From: Rhytidiadelphus loreus
Taxonomy: Eukaryota; Streptophyta; Bryopsida; Hypnales; Hylocomiaceae
Assembly: GCA_947034895.1 (NCBI GenBank)
Contig: OX344763.1
Coordinates: 79,317,093-79,381,092 of the forward strand
Length of the DNA stretch: 64,000 nucleotides
Direction of reading: 5' to 3'
Shown: positions 1 through 9,151 of the stretch, piece by piece
How the letters are laid out: every line of letters starts with the position of its first letter
How positions within the stretch are numbered: the first letter of the stretch is position 1
Program-made: the position numbers and the translations under genes
The notes under the pieces: model-generated
Database searches by the model: none
The model's input: the letters and a program-made list of their open reading frames with translations, nothing else
What the model was told of the DNA's origin: nothing

Positions 1-101
1 TTTTAAGGAACATGGATTTCATGAGTTTCTACTTTTCTGGACACTAAAGTACAGGGCACAGACCTTACGCCCACTAATATTTTGTTTCATAAACAAGGTC
101 A
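1..101. repeat. Partial monomer at the left edge
   Basis: The window opens inside a monomer, at the stretch before AAGGAACATGG. It carries the uncommon CCTTACGCCCAC variant otherwise seen in the TTTTGGATTCG subfamily and its hybrids (for example 35576, 48970). The array therefore continues beyond the left edge. Confidence 0.95.
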
Positions 102-469
102 TTGAAAGTGGCCACCAATAGCATATTTTTTTCGATTCGAAAGTTTGGGAATAATTGCAATTTCTTCCACGAGTTTTCCAATTTTAAGGAACGTGGATTT
201 CATGACTTTCTACTTTTCTGGACACTAAAGTACAGGGCACAGTCCTTGCCCCCATTAATATTTTGTTTTACAAACAAGGTCATTGAAAGTGGCCACCAAT
301 AGCATATTTTTTTCGATCCGAAAGTTTGGGAATAATTGCAACTTCTTCCACGTGTTTTCTATTTTCAAGGAACGTAGATTTCATGAGTTTCTACTTTTCT
401 GGACACTAAAGTACAACGCACGGTCCTTGCCCCCACTAATATTTTGTTTTACAAACAAGGTCATTGAAA

Positions 470-477
470 GTGGCCAC
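470..477. other. Conserved palindrome GTGGCCAC (representative copy)
   Basis: GTGGCCAC equals its own reverse complement and occurs in almost every monomer just after the TTG landmark. Variants are rare: GTGGCTAC near 29975 and 32328, GTAGCCAC near 44451 and 45900, GTGGCCTC in the monomers at 36300, 37929 and 48970, and GTGGCCAT at 48608. It is one element of a cluster of dyads. No function is demonstrated. Confidence 0.85.
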
Positions 478-491
478 CAATAGCATATTTT

Positions 492-504
492 TTTCGATTC
501 GAAA
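492..504. other. Inverted repeat TTTCGA-T-TCGAAA (representative copy)
   Basis: Six-base arms are exactly complementary around a single central base, with TTCGAA at the right. The dyad is intact in most monomers. It is weakened in the TTCTCGATTCG, TTTCAATTCG, TCGATTGGAAA and TTTGGATTCG variants. Confidence 0.8.
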
Positions 505-512
505 GTTTGGGA
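498..512 (+). other. CENP-B-box-like string, non-canonical (representative copy)
   Basis: TTCG, seven bases, then GGGA. The mammalian CENP-B box has TTCG and GGGA separated by eight bases, with a required A and CGGG. Here the spacing is one base short and the inner A and C are missing. It is therefore a resemblance, not a match. The string TTCGAAAGTTTGGGA is nearly invariant across the array. Confidence 0.25.
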
Positions 513-527
513 ATAATTGCAACTTGT

Positions 528-559
528 TCCACGTGTTTTCTATTTTCAAGGAACGTGGA
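528..559. other. Potential hairpin TCCACGT ... ACGTGGA (representative copy)
   Basis: In class V monomers the arms TCCACGT (528-534) and ACGTGGA (553-559) are exact reverse complements across an 18-base loop. The left arm overlaps the CACGTG palindrome at 530-535. In class E monomers the arms shrink to TCCACG and CGTGGA, with an extra TTCC/GGAA pairing inside. Several subfamilies break it (CTACACGAG, CTGCACGAG, CTCCTCGAG, or ACGTAGA on the right), so strong purifying selection on the stem is not evident. Confidence 0.55.
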
Positions 560-636
560 TTTCATGACTTTCTACTTTTCTGGACACTAAAGTACAGGGC
601 ACAGTCCTTGCCCCCACTAATATTTGGTTTCATGAA

Positions 637-647
637 CAAGGCCCTTG
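637..647. other. Inverted repeat CAAGG-C-CCTTG (representative copy)
   Basis: Perfect five-base arms flank one central base, ten bases or fewer from GTGGCCAC of the next monomer. The alternative haplotype CAAGGTCATTG keeps four of five pairs. The CCC form goes almost always with TTCATGAA or TTTAATAAA upstream; the TCA form goes with TTCGCGAA or TTTACAAA. Confidence 0.75.
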
Positions 648-2075
648 AAAGTGGCCACCAATAGCATATTTTTTTCGATTCGAAAGTTTGGGAATAATTG
701 CAACTTGTTCCACGTGTTTTCTATTTTCAAGGAACGTGGATTTCATGACTTTCTACTTTTCTGGACACTAAAGTACAACGCACGGTCCTTGCCCCCACTA
801 ATATTCTGTTTCGCGAACAAGGTCATTGAAAGTGGCCACCAATAGCATATTTTTTTCGATTCGAAAGTTTGGGAATAATTGCAACTTGCTCCACGTGTTT
901 TCCAATTTTAAGGAACGTGGATTTCATGACTTTCTACTTTTTTGGACACTAAAGTACAAGGCACAGTCCTTGCCCGCACTAGTATTTTGTTTCATAAACA
1001 AGGTCATTGAAAGTGGCCACCAATAGCATATTTATTTCAATTCGAAAGTTTGGGAATAATTGCAACTTGCTCCACGAGTTTTCCAATTTTAAGGAACGTG
1101 GATTTCATGACTTTCTACTTTTCTGGACACTAAAGTACAGGGAACAGTCCTTGCCCCCACTAATATTTTGTTTCATAAAGAAGGCCCTTCAAAGTGGCCA
1201 CCAATAGCATATTTTTTTCGATTCGAAAGTTTGGGAATAATTGCAACGTTCTCCACGAGTTTTCCATTTTTAAGGAACGTGGATTTGATGAGTTTCTACT
1301 TTTCTGGACACTAAAATACAAGGCACAGTCCTTGCCCCCACTAGTATTTTGTTTCATAAACAAGGTCATTGAAAGTGGCCACCAATAGCATATTTTTTTC
1401 GATTCGAAAGTTTGGGAATAATTGCAACTTGTTCCACGTGTTTTCTATTTTCAAGGAACGTGGATTTCATGACTTTCTACTTTTCTGGACACTAAAGTAC
1501 AAGGCACAGTCCTTGCCCCCACTAATATTTTGTTTCATGAACAAGGCCCTTGAAAGTGGCCACCAATAGCATATTTTTTTCAATTCGAAAGTTTGGGAAT
1601 AATTGCAACTTGCTCCACGAGTTTTCCAATTTTAAGGAACGTGGATTTCATGAGTTTCTACTTTTCTGGACACTAAAGTACAGGGCACAGTCCTTGCCCC
1701 CACTAATATTTTGTTTCATGAACAAGGCCCTTGAAAGTGGCCACCAATAGCATATTTTTCTCGATTCCAAAGTTTGGGAATAATTGCAACTTCTTCCACG
1801 TGTTTTCTATTTTCAAGGAACGTAGATATCATGACTTTCTACTTTTCTGGACACTAAAGTACAACGCACGGTCCTTGCCCCCACTAATATTTTGTTTTAC
1901 AAACAAGGTCATTGAAAGTGGCCACCAATAGCATATTTTTTTCGATTCGAAAGTTTGGGAATAATTGCAGCTTGCTCTACGTGTTTTCCATTTTTAAGGA
2001 ACGTGGATTTCATGACTTTCTACTTTTCTGGACACTAAAGTACAGGGCACGGTCCTTGCCCCCACTAATATTCTG

Positions 2076-2085
2076 GTTCGCGAAC
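2076..2085. other. Variable dyad, form GTTCGCGAAC
   Basis: A perfect ten-base palindrome just before CAAGGTCATTG. It occupies the same slot that holds TTCATGAA in other monomers. The two central bases differ (AT versus GC), yet both versions are self-complementary. Confidence 0.8.
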
Positions 2086-2273
2086 AAGGTCATTGAAAGT
2101 GGCCACCAATAGCATATTTTTTTTGATTCGAAAGTTTGGGAATAATTGCAAATTTCTCCACGAGTTTTCCAATTTTAAGGAACGTGGATTTCATGACTTT
2201 CTACTTTTCTGGACACTAAAGTACAGGGCACAGTCCTTGCCCCCACTAATATTTTGTTTCATGAACAAGGCCC

Positions 2274-2454
2274 TTGAAAGTGGCCACCAATAGCATATTT
2301 ATTTCGATTCGAAAGTTTGGGAATAATTGCAACTTGCTCCACGAGTTTTCCAATTTTAAGGAACGTGGATTTCATGACTTTCTACTTTTCTGGACACTAA
2401 AGTACAGGGCACAGTCCTTGCCCCCACTAATATTTTGTTTCATGAACAAGGCCC
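2274..2454. repeat. Reference monomer, class E (CACGAG type)
   Basis: A typical 181-bp unit of the core. It has 72 G+C of 181 by hand count (about 40%). In order it carries GTGGCCAC, CATATTTATTTCG, the TTTCGATTCGAAA dyad, TTTGGGAATAATTGC, CTCCACGAGTTTTCC, AATTTTAAGGAACGTGG, CATGACTTTC, CTGGACACTAAAGTAC, AGGGCACAGTCC, TTGCCCCCACTAATA, TTCATGAA and CAAGGCC. There are four CpG sites. The TTTATTTCG form is a marker of the left 25 kb: first seen in the monomer at 1007, last in the one at 24898. Confidence 0.95.
2439..2446. other. Variable dyad, form TTCATGAA
   Basis: A perfect eight-base palindrome immediately before CAAGGCCC. This is the commonest form in the 6.3-24.4 kb core. Confidence 0.8.
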
Positions 2455-3341
2455 TTGAAAGTGGCCACCAATAGCATATTTTTCTCGATTCGAAAGTTTG
2501 GGAATAATTGCAACTTGTTCCACGTGTTTTCTATTTTCAAGGAACGTGGATTTCATGACTTTCTACTTTTCTGGACACTAAAGTACAGGGCACAGTCCTT
2601 GCCCCCACTAATATTCTGGTTCGCGAACAAGGTCATTGAAAGTGGCCACCAATAGCATATTTTTTTCGATTCGAAAGTTTGGGAATAATTGGAAATTTCT
2701 CCACGAGTTTTCCATTTTTAAGGAACGTGGATTTCATGAGTTTCTACTTTTCTGGACACTAAAGTACAAGGCACAGTCCTTGCCCCCACTAATATTTTGT
2801 TTCATGAACAAGGCCCTTGAAAGTGGCCACCAATAGCATATTTTTTTCGATTCGAAAGTTTGGGAATAATTGCAGCTTGCTCCACGTGTTTTCCATTTTT
2901 AAGGAACGTGGATTTCATGACTTTCTACTTTTCTGGACACTAAAGTACAGGGCACGGTCCTTGCCCCCACTAATATTCAAGTTCGCGAACAAGGTCATTG
3001 AAAGTGGCCACCAATAGCATATTTATTTCGATTCGAAAGTTTGGGAATAATTGCAACTTGCTCCACGAGTTTTCCAATTTTAAGGAACGTGGATTTCATG
3101 ACTTTCTACTTTTCTGGACACTAAAGTACAGGGCACAGTCCTTGCCCCCACTAATATTTTGTTTCATGAACAAGGCCCTTGAAAGTGGCCACCAATAGCA
3201 TATTTTTTTCGATTCGAAAGTTTGGGAATAATTGCAACTTGTTCCACGTGTTTTCTATTTTCAAGGAACGTGGATTTCATGACTTTCTACTTTTCTGGAC
3301 ACTAAAGTACAGCGCACGGTCCTTGCCCCCACTAATATTCT

Positions 3342-3352
3342 GTTTAATAAAC
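3342..3352. other. Variable dyad, form GTTTA-A-TAAAC
   Basis: Five-base perfect arms flank one central base in the same slot. Copies recur in the related monomers at 3722, 4989, 5532, 6075, 30327, 30689, 32680 and 33042. Confidence 0.75.
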
Positions 3353-3523
3353 AAGGCCCTTGAAAGTGGCCACCAATAGCATATTTTTTTCGATTCGAAA
3401 GTTTGGGAATAATTGCAACTTGCTCCACGAGTTTTCCAATTTTAAGGAACGTGGATTTCATGAGTTTCTACTTTTCTGGACACTAAAGTACAACGCACGG
3501 TCCTTGCCCGCATTAATATTTTG

Positions 3524-3533
3524 TTTTGCAAAA
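3524..3533. other. Variable dyad, form TTTTGCAAAA
   Basis: A perfect ten-base palindrome in the same slot, followed by the unusual TATGTTATTG in place of CAAGGTCATTG. Copies occur in the monomers at 5170, 5713, 30870 and 33223. Confidence 0.75.
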
Positions 3534-4626
3534 TATGTTATTGAAAGTGGCCACCAATAGCATATTTTTTTCGATTCGAAAGTTTGGGAATAATTGCAAC
3601 TTGCTCCACGAGTTTTCCAATTTTAAGGAACGTGGATTTCATGACTTTCTACTTTTCTGGACACTAAAGTACAGGGCACAGTCCTTGCCCCCACTAATAT
3701 TTTGTTTCATGAACAAGGCCCTTGAAAGTGGCCACCAATAGCATATTTTTTTCGATTCGAAAGTTTGGGAATAATTGCAACTTGTTCCACGTGTTTTCTA
3801 TTTTCAAGGAACGTGGATTTCATGACTTTCTACTTTTCTGGACACTAAAGTACAGCGCACGGTCCTTGCCCCCACTAATATTCTGTTTAATAAACAAGGC
3901 CCTTGAAAGTGGCCACCAATAGCATATTTTTTTCGATTCGAAAGTTTGGGAATAATTGCAACTTGCTCCACGAGTTTTCCAATTTTAAGGAACGTGGATT
4001 TCATGACTTTCTACTTTTCTGGACACTAAAGTACAACGCACGGTCCTTGCCCGCATTAATATTTTGTTTCATGAACAAGGCCCTTGAAAGTGGCCACCAA
4101 TAGCATATTTATTTCGATTCGAAAGTTTGGGAATAATTGCAACTTGTTCCACGTGTTTTGTATTTTCAAGGAACGTGGATTTCATGACTTTCTACTTTTC
4201 TGGACACTAAAGTACAAGGCACAGTCCTTGCCCCCACTAATATTTTGTTTCATAAACAAGGCCCTTGAAAGTGGCCACCAATAGCATATTTTTCTCGATT
4301 CGAAAGTTTGGGAATAATTGCAACTTGTTCCACGTGTTTTCTATTTTCAAGGAACGTGGATTTCATGACTTTCTACTTTTCTGGACACTAAAGTACAGGG
4401 CACAGTCCTTGCCCCCACTAATATTTTCTTTCATGAACAAGGCCCTTGAAAGTGGCCACCAATAGCATATTTTTTTCGATTCGAAAGTTTGGGAATAATT
4501 GCAACTTGCTACACGAGTTTTCCAATCTTAAGGAACGTGGATTTCATGAGTTTCTACTTTTCTGGACACTAAAGTACAGGGCACAGTCCTTGCCCCCACT
4601 AATATTTTGTTTCATGAACAAGGCCC

Positions 4627-5712
4627 TTGAAAGTGGCCACCAATAGCATATTTTTTTCGATTCGAAAGTTTGGGAATAATTGCAGCTTGCTCCACGTGTT
4701 TTCCATTTTTAAGGAACGTGGATTTCATGACTTTCTACTTTTCTGGACACTAAAGTACAGGGCACGGTCCTTGCCCCCACTAATATTCAAGTTCGCGAAC
4801 AAGGTCATTGAAAGTGGCCACCAATAGCATATTTATTTCGATTCGAAAGTTTGGGAATAATTGCAACTTGCTCCACGAGTTTTCCAATTTTAAGGAACGT
4901 GGATTTCATGACTTTCTACTTTTCTGGACACTAAAGTACAGGGCACAGTCCTTGCCCCCACTAATATTTTGTTTCATGAACAAGGCCCTTGAAAGTGGCC
5001 ACCAATAGCATATTTTTTTCGATTCGAAAGTTTGGGAATAATTGCAACTTGTTCCACGTGTTTTCTATTTTCAAGGAACGTGGATTTCATGACTTTCTAC
5101 TTTTCTGGACACTAAAGTACAGCGCACGGTCCTTGCCCCCACTAATATTCTGTTTAATAAACAAGGCCCTTGAAAGTGGCCACCAATAGCATATTTTTTT
5201 CGATTCGAAAGTTTGGGAATAATTGCAACTTGCTCCACGAGTTTTCCAATTTTAAGGAACGTGGATTTCATGAGTTTCTACTTTTCTGGACACTAAAGTA
5301 CAACGCACGGTCCTTGCCCGCATTAATATTTTGTTTTGCAAAATATGTTATTGAAAGTGGCCACCAATAGCATATTTATTTCGATTCGAAAGTTTGGGAA
5401 TAATTGCAACTTGCTCCACGAGTTTTCCAATTTTAAGGAACGTGGATTTCATGACTTTCTACTTTTCTGGACACTAAAGTACAGGGCACAGTCCTTGCCC
5501 CCACTAATATTTTGTTTCATGAACAAGGCCCTTGAAAGTGGCCACCAATAGCATATTTTTTTCGATTCGAAAGTTTGGGAATAATTGCAACTTGTTCCAC
5601 GTGTTTTCTATTTTCAAGGAACGTGGATTTCATGACTTTCTACTTTTCTGGACACTAAAGTACAGCGCACGGTCCTTGCCCCCACTAATATTCTGTTTAA
5701 TAAACAAGGCCC
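4627..5712. repeat. Six-monomer duplication, copy 2 (offset 1810 bp)
   Basis: Copy of 2817-3902 ten monomers downstream, sharing the private TTCAAGTTCGCGAAC variant (near 4789-4803). Confidence 0.8.
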
Positions 5713-7341
5713 TTGAAAGTGGCCACCAATAGCATATTTTTTTCGATTCGAAAGTTTGGGAATAATTGCAACTTGCTCCACGAGTTTTCCAATTTTAAGG
5801 AACGTGGATTTCATGAGTTTCTACTTTTCTGGACACTAAAGTACAACGCACGGTCCTTGCCCGCATTAATATTTTGTTTTGCAAAATATGTTATTGAAAG
5901 TGGCCACCAATAGCATATTTTTTTCGATTCGAAAGTTTGGGAATAATTGCAACTTTCTCCACGAGTTTTCCAATTTTAAGGAACGTGGATTTCATGACTT
6001 TCTACTTTTCTGGACACTAAAGTACAGGGCACAGTCCTTGCCCCCACTAATATTTTGTTTCATGAACAAGGCCCTTGAAAGTGGCCACCAATAGCATATT
6101 TTTTTCGATTCGAAAGTTTGGGAATAATTGCAACTTGTTCCACGTGTTTTCTATTTTCAAGGAACGTGGATTTCATGACTTTCTACTTTTCTGGACACTA
6201 AAGTACAGCGCACGGTCCTTGCCCCCACTAATATTCTGTTTAATAAACAAGGCCCTTGAAAGTGGCCACCAATAGCATATTTTTTTCGATTCGAAAGTTT
6301 GGGAATAATTGCAACTTGCTGCACGAGTTTTCCAATCTTAAGGAACGTGGATTTCATGACTTTCTACTTTTCTGGACACTAAAGTACAGCGCACAGTCCT
6401 TGCCCCCACTAATATTTTGTTTCATGAACAAGGCCCTTGAAAGTGGCCACCAATAGCATATTTATTTCGATTCGAAAGTTTGGGAATAATTGCAACTTGC
6501 TGCACGAGTTTTCCAATCTTAAGGAACGTGGATTTCATGAGTTTCTACTTTTCTGGACACTAAAGTACAGGGCACAGTCCTTGCCCCCACTAATATTTTG
6601 TTTCATGAACAAGGCCCTTGAAAGTGGCCACCAATAGCATATTTTTTTCGATTCGAAAGTTTGGGAATAATTGCAACTTGCTACACGAGTTTTCCAATTT
6701 TAAGGAACGTGGATTTCATGAGTTTCTACTTTTCTGGACACTAAAGTACAAGGCACAGTCCTTGCCCCCACTAATATTTTCTTTCATGAACAAGGCCCTT
6801 GAAAGTGGCCACCAATAGCATATTTTTTTCAATTCGAAAGTTTGGGAATAATTGCAACTTTCTCCACGAGTTTTCCAATTTTAAGGAACGTGGATTTCAT
6901 GACTTTCTACTTTTCTGGACACTAAAGTACAGGGCACAGTCCTTGCCCCCACTAATATTTTCTTTCATGAACAAGGCCCTTGAAAGTGGCCACCAATAGC
7001 ATATTTATTTCGATTCGAAAGTTTGGGAATAATTGCAACTTGCTACACGAGTTTTCCAATTTTAAGGAACGTGGATTTCATGACTTTCTACTTTTCTGGA
7101 CACTAAAGTACAGGGCACAGTCCTTGCCCCCACTAATATTTTGTTTCATGAACAAGGCCCTTGAAAGTGGCCACCAATAGCATATTTATTTCGATTCGAA
7201 AGTTTGGGAATAATTGCAACTTGCTACACGAGTTTTCCAATCTTAAGGAACGTGGATTTCATGAGTTTCTACTTTTCTGGACACTAAAGTACAGGGCACA
7301 GTCCTTGCCCCCACTAATATTTTGTTTCATGAACAAGGCCC

Positions 7342-7522
7342 TTGAAAGTGGCCACCAATAGCATATTTTTTTCGATTCGAAAGTTTGGGAATAATTGCAG
7401 CTTGCTCCACGTGTTTTCCATTTTTAAGGAACGTGGATTTCATGACTTTCTACTTTTCTGGACACTAAAGTACAGGGCACGGTCCTTGCCCCCACTAATA
7501 TTCTGGTTCGCGAACAAGGTCA
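7342..7522. repeat. Reference monomer, class V with GTTCGCGAAC palindrome
   Basis: This third core type has TGCAGCTTGCTCCACGTG, CCATTTTTAAGG, the CACGGTCC variant, and CTGGTTCGCGAACAAGGTCATTG at the 3' end in place of TTGTTTCATGAACAAGGCCC. It contributes extra CpG sites in CGCG. Close copies lie at 9514, 10600, 12410, 15125, 16935, 19107 and 20917, usually followed by a class E unit. Confidence 0.9.
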
Positions 7523-7703
7523 TTGAAAGTGGCCACCAATAGCATATTTATTTCGATTCGAAAGTTTGGGAATAATTGCAACTTGCTCCACGAGTTTTCC
7601 AATTTTAAGGAACGTGGATTTCATGACTTTCTACTTTTCTGGACACTAAAGTACAGGGCACAGTCCTTGCCCCCACTAATATTTTGTTTCATGAACAAGG
7701 CCC

Positions 7704-7884
7704 TTGAAAGTGGCCACCAATAGCATATTTTTCTCGATTCGAAAGTTTGGGAATAATTGCAACTTGTTCCACGTGTTTTCTATTTTCAAGGAACGTGGAT
7801 TTCATGACTTTCTACTTTTCTGGACACTAAAGTACAAGGCACAGTCCTTGCCCCCACTAATATTTTGTTTCATGAACAAGGCCC
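7704..7884. repeat. Reference monomer, class V (CACGTG type)
   Basis: The second main core type. It differs from the class E unit by TTTTTCTCGATTCG near its start, CTTGTTCCACGTGTTTTC in place of CTTGCTCCACGAG, CTATTTTCAAGG in place of CAATTTTAAGG, and ACAAGGCACAG in place of ACAGGGCACAG. It contains CACGTG, a perfect six-base palindrome. Classes V and E alternate over long runs of the core. Confidence 0.93.
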
Positions 7885-8789
7885 TTGAAAGTGGCCACCA
7901 ATAGCATATTTATTTCGATTCGAAAGTTTGGGAATAATTGCAACTTGCTACACGAGTTTTCCAATTTTAAGGAACGTGGATTTCATGACTTTCTACTTTT
8001 CTGGACACTAAAGTACAGGACACAGTCCTTGCCCCCACTAATATTTTGTTTCATGAACAAGGCCCTTGAAAGTGGCCACCAATAGCATATTTTTCTCGAT
8101 TCGAAAGTTTGGGAATAATTGCAACTTGTTCCACGTGTTTTCTATTTTCAAGGAACGTGGATTTCATGACTTTCTACTTTTCTGGACACTAAAGTACAAG
8201 GCACAGTCCTTGCCCCCACTAATATTTTGTTTCATGAACAAGGCCCTTGAAAGTGGCCACCAATAGCATATTTATTTCGATTCGAAAGTTTGGGAATAAT
8301 TGCAACTTGCTGCACGAGTTTTCCAATCTTAAGGAACGTGTATTTCATGAGTTTCTACTTTTCTGGACACTAAAGTACAGGGCACAGTCCTTGCCCCCAC
8401 TAATATTTTGTTTCATGAACAAGGCCCTTGAAAGTGGCCACCAATAGCATATTTTTCTCGATTCGAAAGTTTGGGAATAATTGCAACTTGTTCCACGTGT
8501 TTTCTATTTTCAAGGAACGTGGATTTCATGACTTTCTACTTTTCTGGACACTAAAGTACAAGGCACAGTCCTTGCCCCCACTAATATTTTGTTTCATGAA
8601 CAAGGCCCTTGAAAGTGGCCACCAATAGCATATTTATTTCGATTCGAAAGTTTGGGAATAATTGCAACTTGCTACACGAGTTTTCCAATTTTAAGGAACG
8701 TGGATTTCATGACTTTCTACTTTTCTGGACACTAAAGTACAGGGCACAGTCCTTGCCCCCACTAATATTTTGTTTCATGAACAAGGCCC
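7704..8789. repeat. Six-monomer block, copy 1 (offset 5973 bp)
   Basis: The order is V, E with ACAGGACACAG, V, E with AACGTGTATTTC, V, E. The same order with the same private variants recurs at 13677-14762, 33 monomers downstream. Confidence 0.75.
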
Positions 8790-9151
8790 TTGAAAGTGGC
8801 CACCAATAGCATATTTTTCTCGATTCGAAAGTTTGGGAATAATTGCAACTTGTTCCACGTGTTTTCTATTTTCAAGGAACGTGGATTTCATGACTTTCTA
8901 CTTTTCTGGACACTAAAGTACAGGGCACAGTCCTTGCCCCCACTAATATTTTGTTTCATGAACAAGGCCCTTGAAAGTGGCCACCAATAGCATATTTATT
9001 TCGATTCGAAAGTTTGGGAATAATTGCAACTTGCTCCACGAGTTTTCCAATTTTAAGGAACGTGGATTTCATGAGTTTCTACTTTTCTGGACACTAAAGT
9101 ACAGGGCACAGTCCTTGCCCCCACTAATATTTTGTTTCATGAACAAGGCCC

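Larger units (their letters stand above)
1..2092. repeat. Left flank: heterogeneous monomers
   Basis: Each monomer differs from its neighbours and no HOR is visible. It contains types otherwise seen only right of 24.3 kb: TTTACAAACAAGGTCATTG ends (102, 283, 1731), a GGATTTGATGAG monomer (1188) and a CGTAGATATCATGAC monomer (1731). The pair 1731-2092 resembles 25984-26345. Confidence 0.7.
2817..3902. repeat. Six-monomer duplication, copy 1 (offset 1810 bp)
   Basis: Its monomers match those at 4627-5712 in order. Both begin with the rare TTCAAGTTCGCGAAC ending. The only clear type difference I noticed is TTTTTTTCG versus TTTATTTCG in the fifth monomer. Confidence 0.8.
2093..6255. repeat. Trimer-based segment (543-bp HOR)
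   Basis: A three-monomer set recurs: a GTTTAATAAAC-ended class V unit, a TTTTGCAAAA-ended class E unit, and a TTCATGAA-ended class E unit. Full trimers are at 3179-3721, 4989-5531 and 5532-6074. A fresh first unit starts at 6075, and an incomplete version starts at 3722. Confidence 0.8.

Noticed and set aside
486..494. T-run as a transcription terminator
   Set aside because: The CATATTTTTTTCG run recurs in most monomers, is changed to TTTATTTCG or TTCTCG in many, and has no associated transcription unit.
491..504. RNA polymerase III B-box (TTCGATTC resembles the core of GGTTCGANTCC), suggesting a tRNA or SINE origin
   Set aside because: The leading G is missing, no acceptable A-box lies at the right distance upstream, and no tRNA-like fold is apparent. 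Best treated as part of the TTTCGATTCGAAA dyad.
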